DNA from: a virus
Reading direction: 5' to 3' (one strand)
Virus record (IMG/VR): IMGVR_UViG_3300031857_000620
Coordinates: 1-36,307 of that record
DNA length: 36,307 bases
Within the stretch, counting starts at the first letter, position 1. The number at the start of each line of letters is the position of its first letter. The notes beneath the pieces were generated by a model. The model saw only the letters and a program-made list of their open reading frames with translations. It had not been told where the DNA came from and made no database searches. Positions 36,306 through 36,307 of this stretch are shown in pieces. The position numbers and the translations under genes were made by a program.

Positions 36306-36307
36306 AT

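Noticed and set aside
36290-36307. CTCGTTCGTCC at the right edge, like an arm of the HNH leader stem
   Set aside because: No complementary arm or GGGGC strand lies nearby on either strand inside the window; the similarity is short.
1-36307. CRISPR arrays, tRNA genes, integrase or transposase
   Set aside because: No regularly spaced repeats, no cloverleaf-like sequence with a CCA end and no integrase or transposase motif was found on reading both strands; a dedicated scan was not possible.

Overview
The window is most of the genome of a tailed, probably siphovirus-like, bacteriophage of a Bacteroidetes (Bacteroidota) host. The phage assignment rests on large and small terminase, portal, head-morphogenesis, scaffold and capsid-type genes, a tail hub, lysis genes, a DnaB-type helicase and two HNH endonucleases. 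The host assignment rests on recurrent promoter elements of the Bacteroidetes type (TTG/TTTG at -33, TAnnTTTG at -7, 17-21 bp apart), A-rich leaders without Shine-Dalgarno sequences, and small proteins typical of Bacteroidetes phages. I see no integrase, tRNA, CRISPR or insertion sequence.

Layout, left to right. (1) 1-4896, minus: from a promoter near 4970, small genes, then terminase small and large subunits, small structural or membrane genes, a candidate tail-assembly gene and the first codons of a probable tape-measure gene cut by the window edge. (2) 5086-6312, plus: lysis cassette (M15 peptidase and three membrane proteins). (3) 6402-12058, minus: early or replication region with small hypotheticals, DnaB helicase, a DnaD/DUF1376-like replication protein, a structured RNA upstream of that operon, and a VRR-NUC nuclease. 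(4) 12117-14375, plus: helix-turn-helix-like protein, SSB-like protein, companion protein and a NUMOD4/HNH endonuclease behind a structured leader. (5) 14437-18758, minus: capsid, scaffold, a GT25 glycosyltransferase and head-tail connection genes. (6) 18835-24074, plus: a tightly overlapping glycosyltransferase/FkbM methyltransferase island interrupted by a second HNH element. (7) 24131-36307, minus: connector, head-morphogenesis and portal genes, an Ig-like-domain protein, large tail proteins and small genes.

The tape-measure start runs off the left edge and tail genes run in from the right edge on the same strand, so the window may be a circular genome opened near the tape-measure gene (inference).

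Most interesting points: two HNH genes share a 5' RNA element with a long stem and a pseudoknot ending in a U tract; one HNH unit appears to split the end of a glycosyltransferase gene; a promoter-to-terminator RNA with an 8-nt loop-loop complementarity precedes the replication operon; the capsid gene is followed in the -1 frame by a Gly/Tyr/Ser/Asp repeat tail; and an overlapping -1-frame ORF sits just before the tape-measure start.
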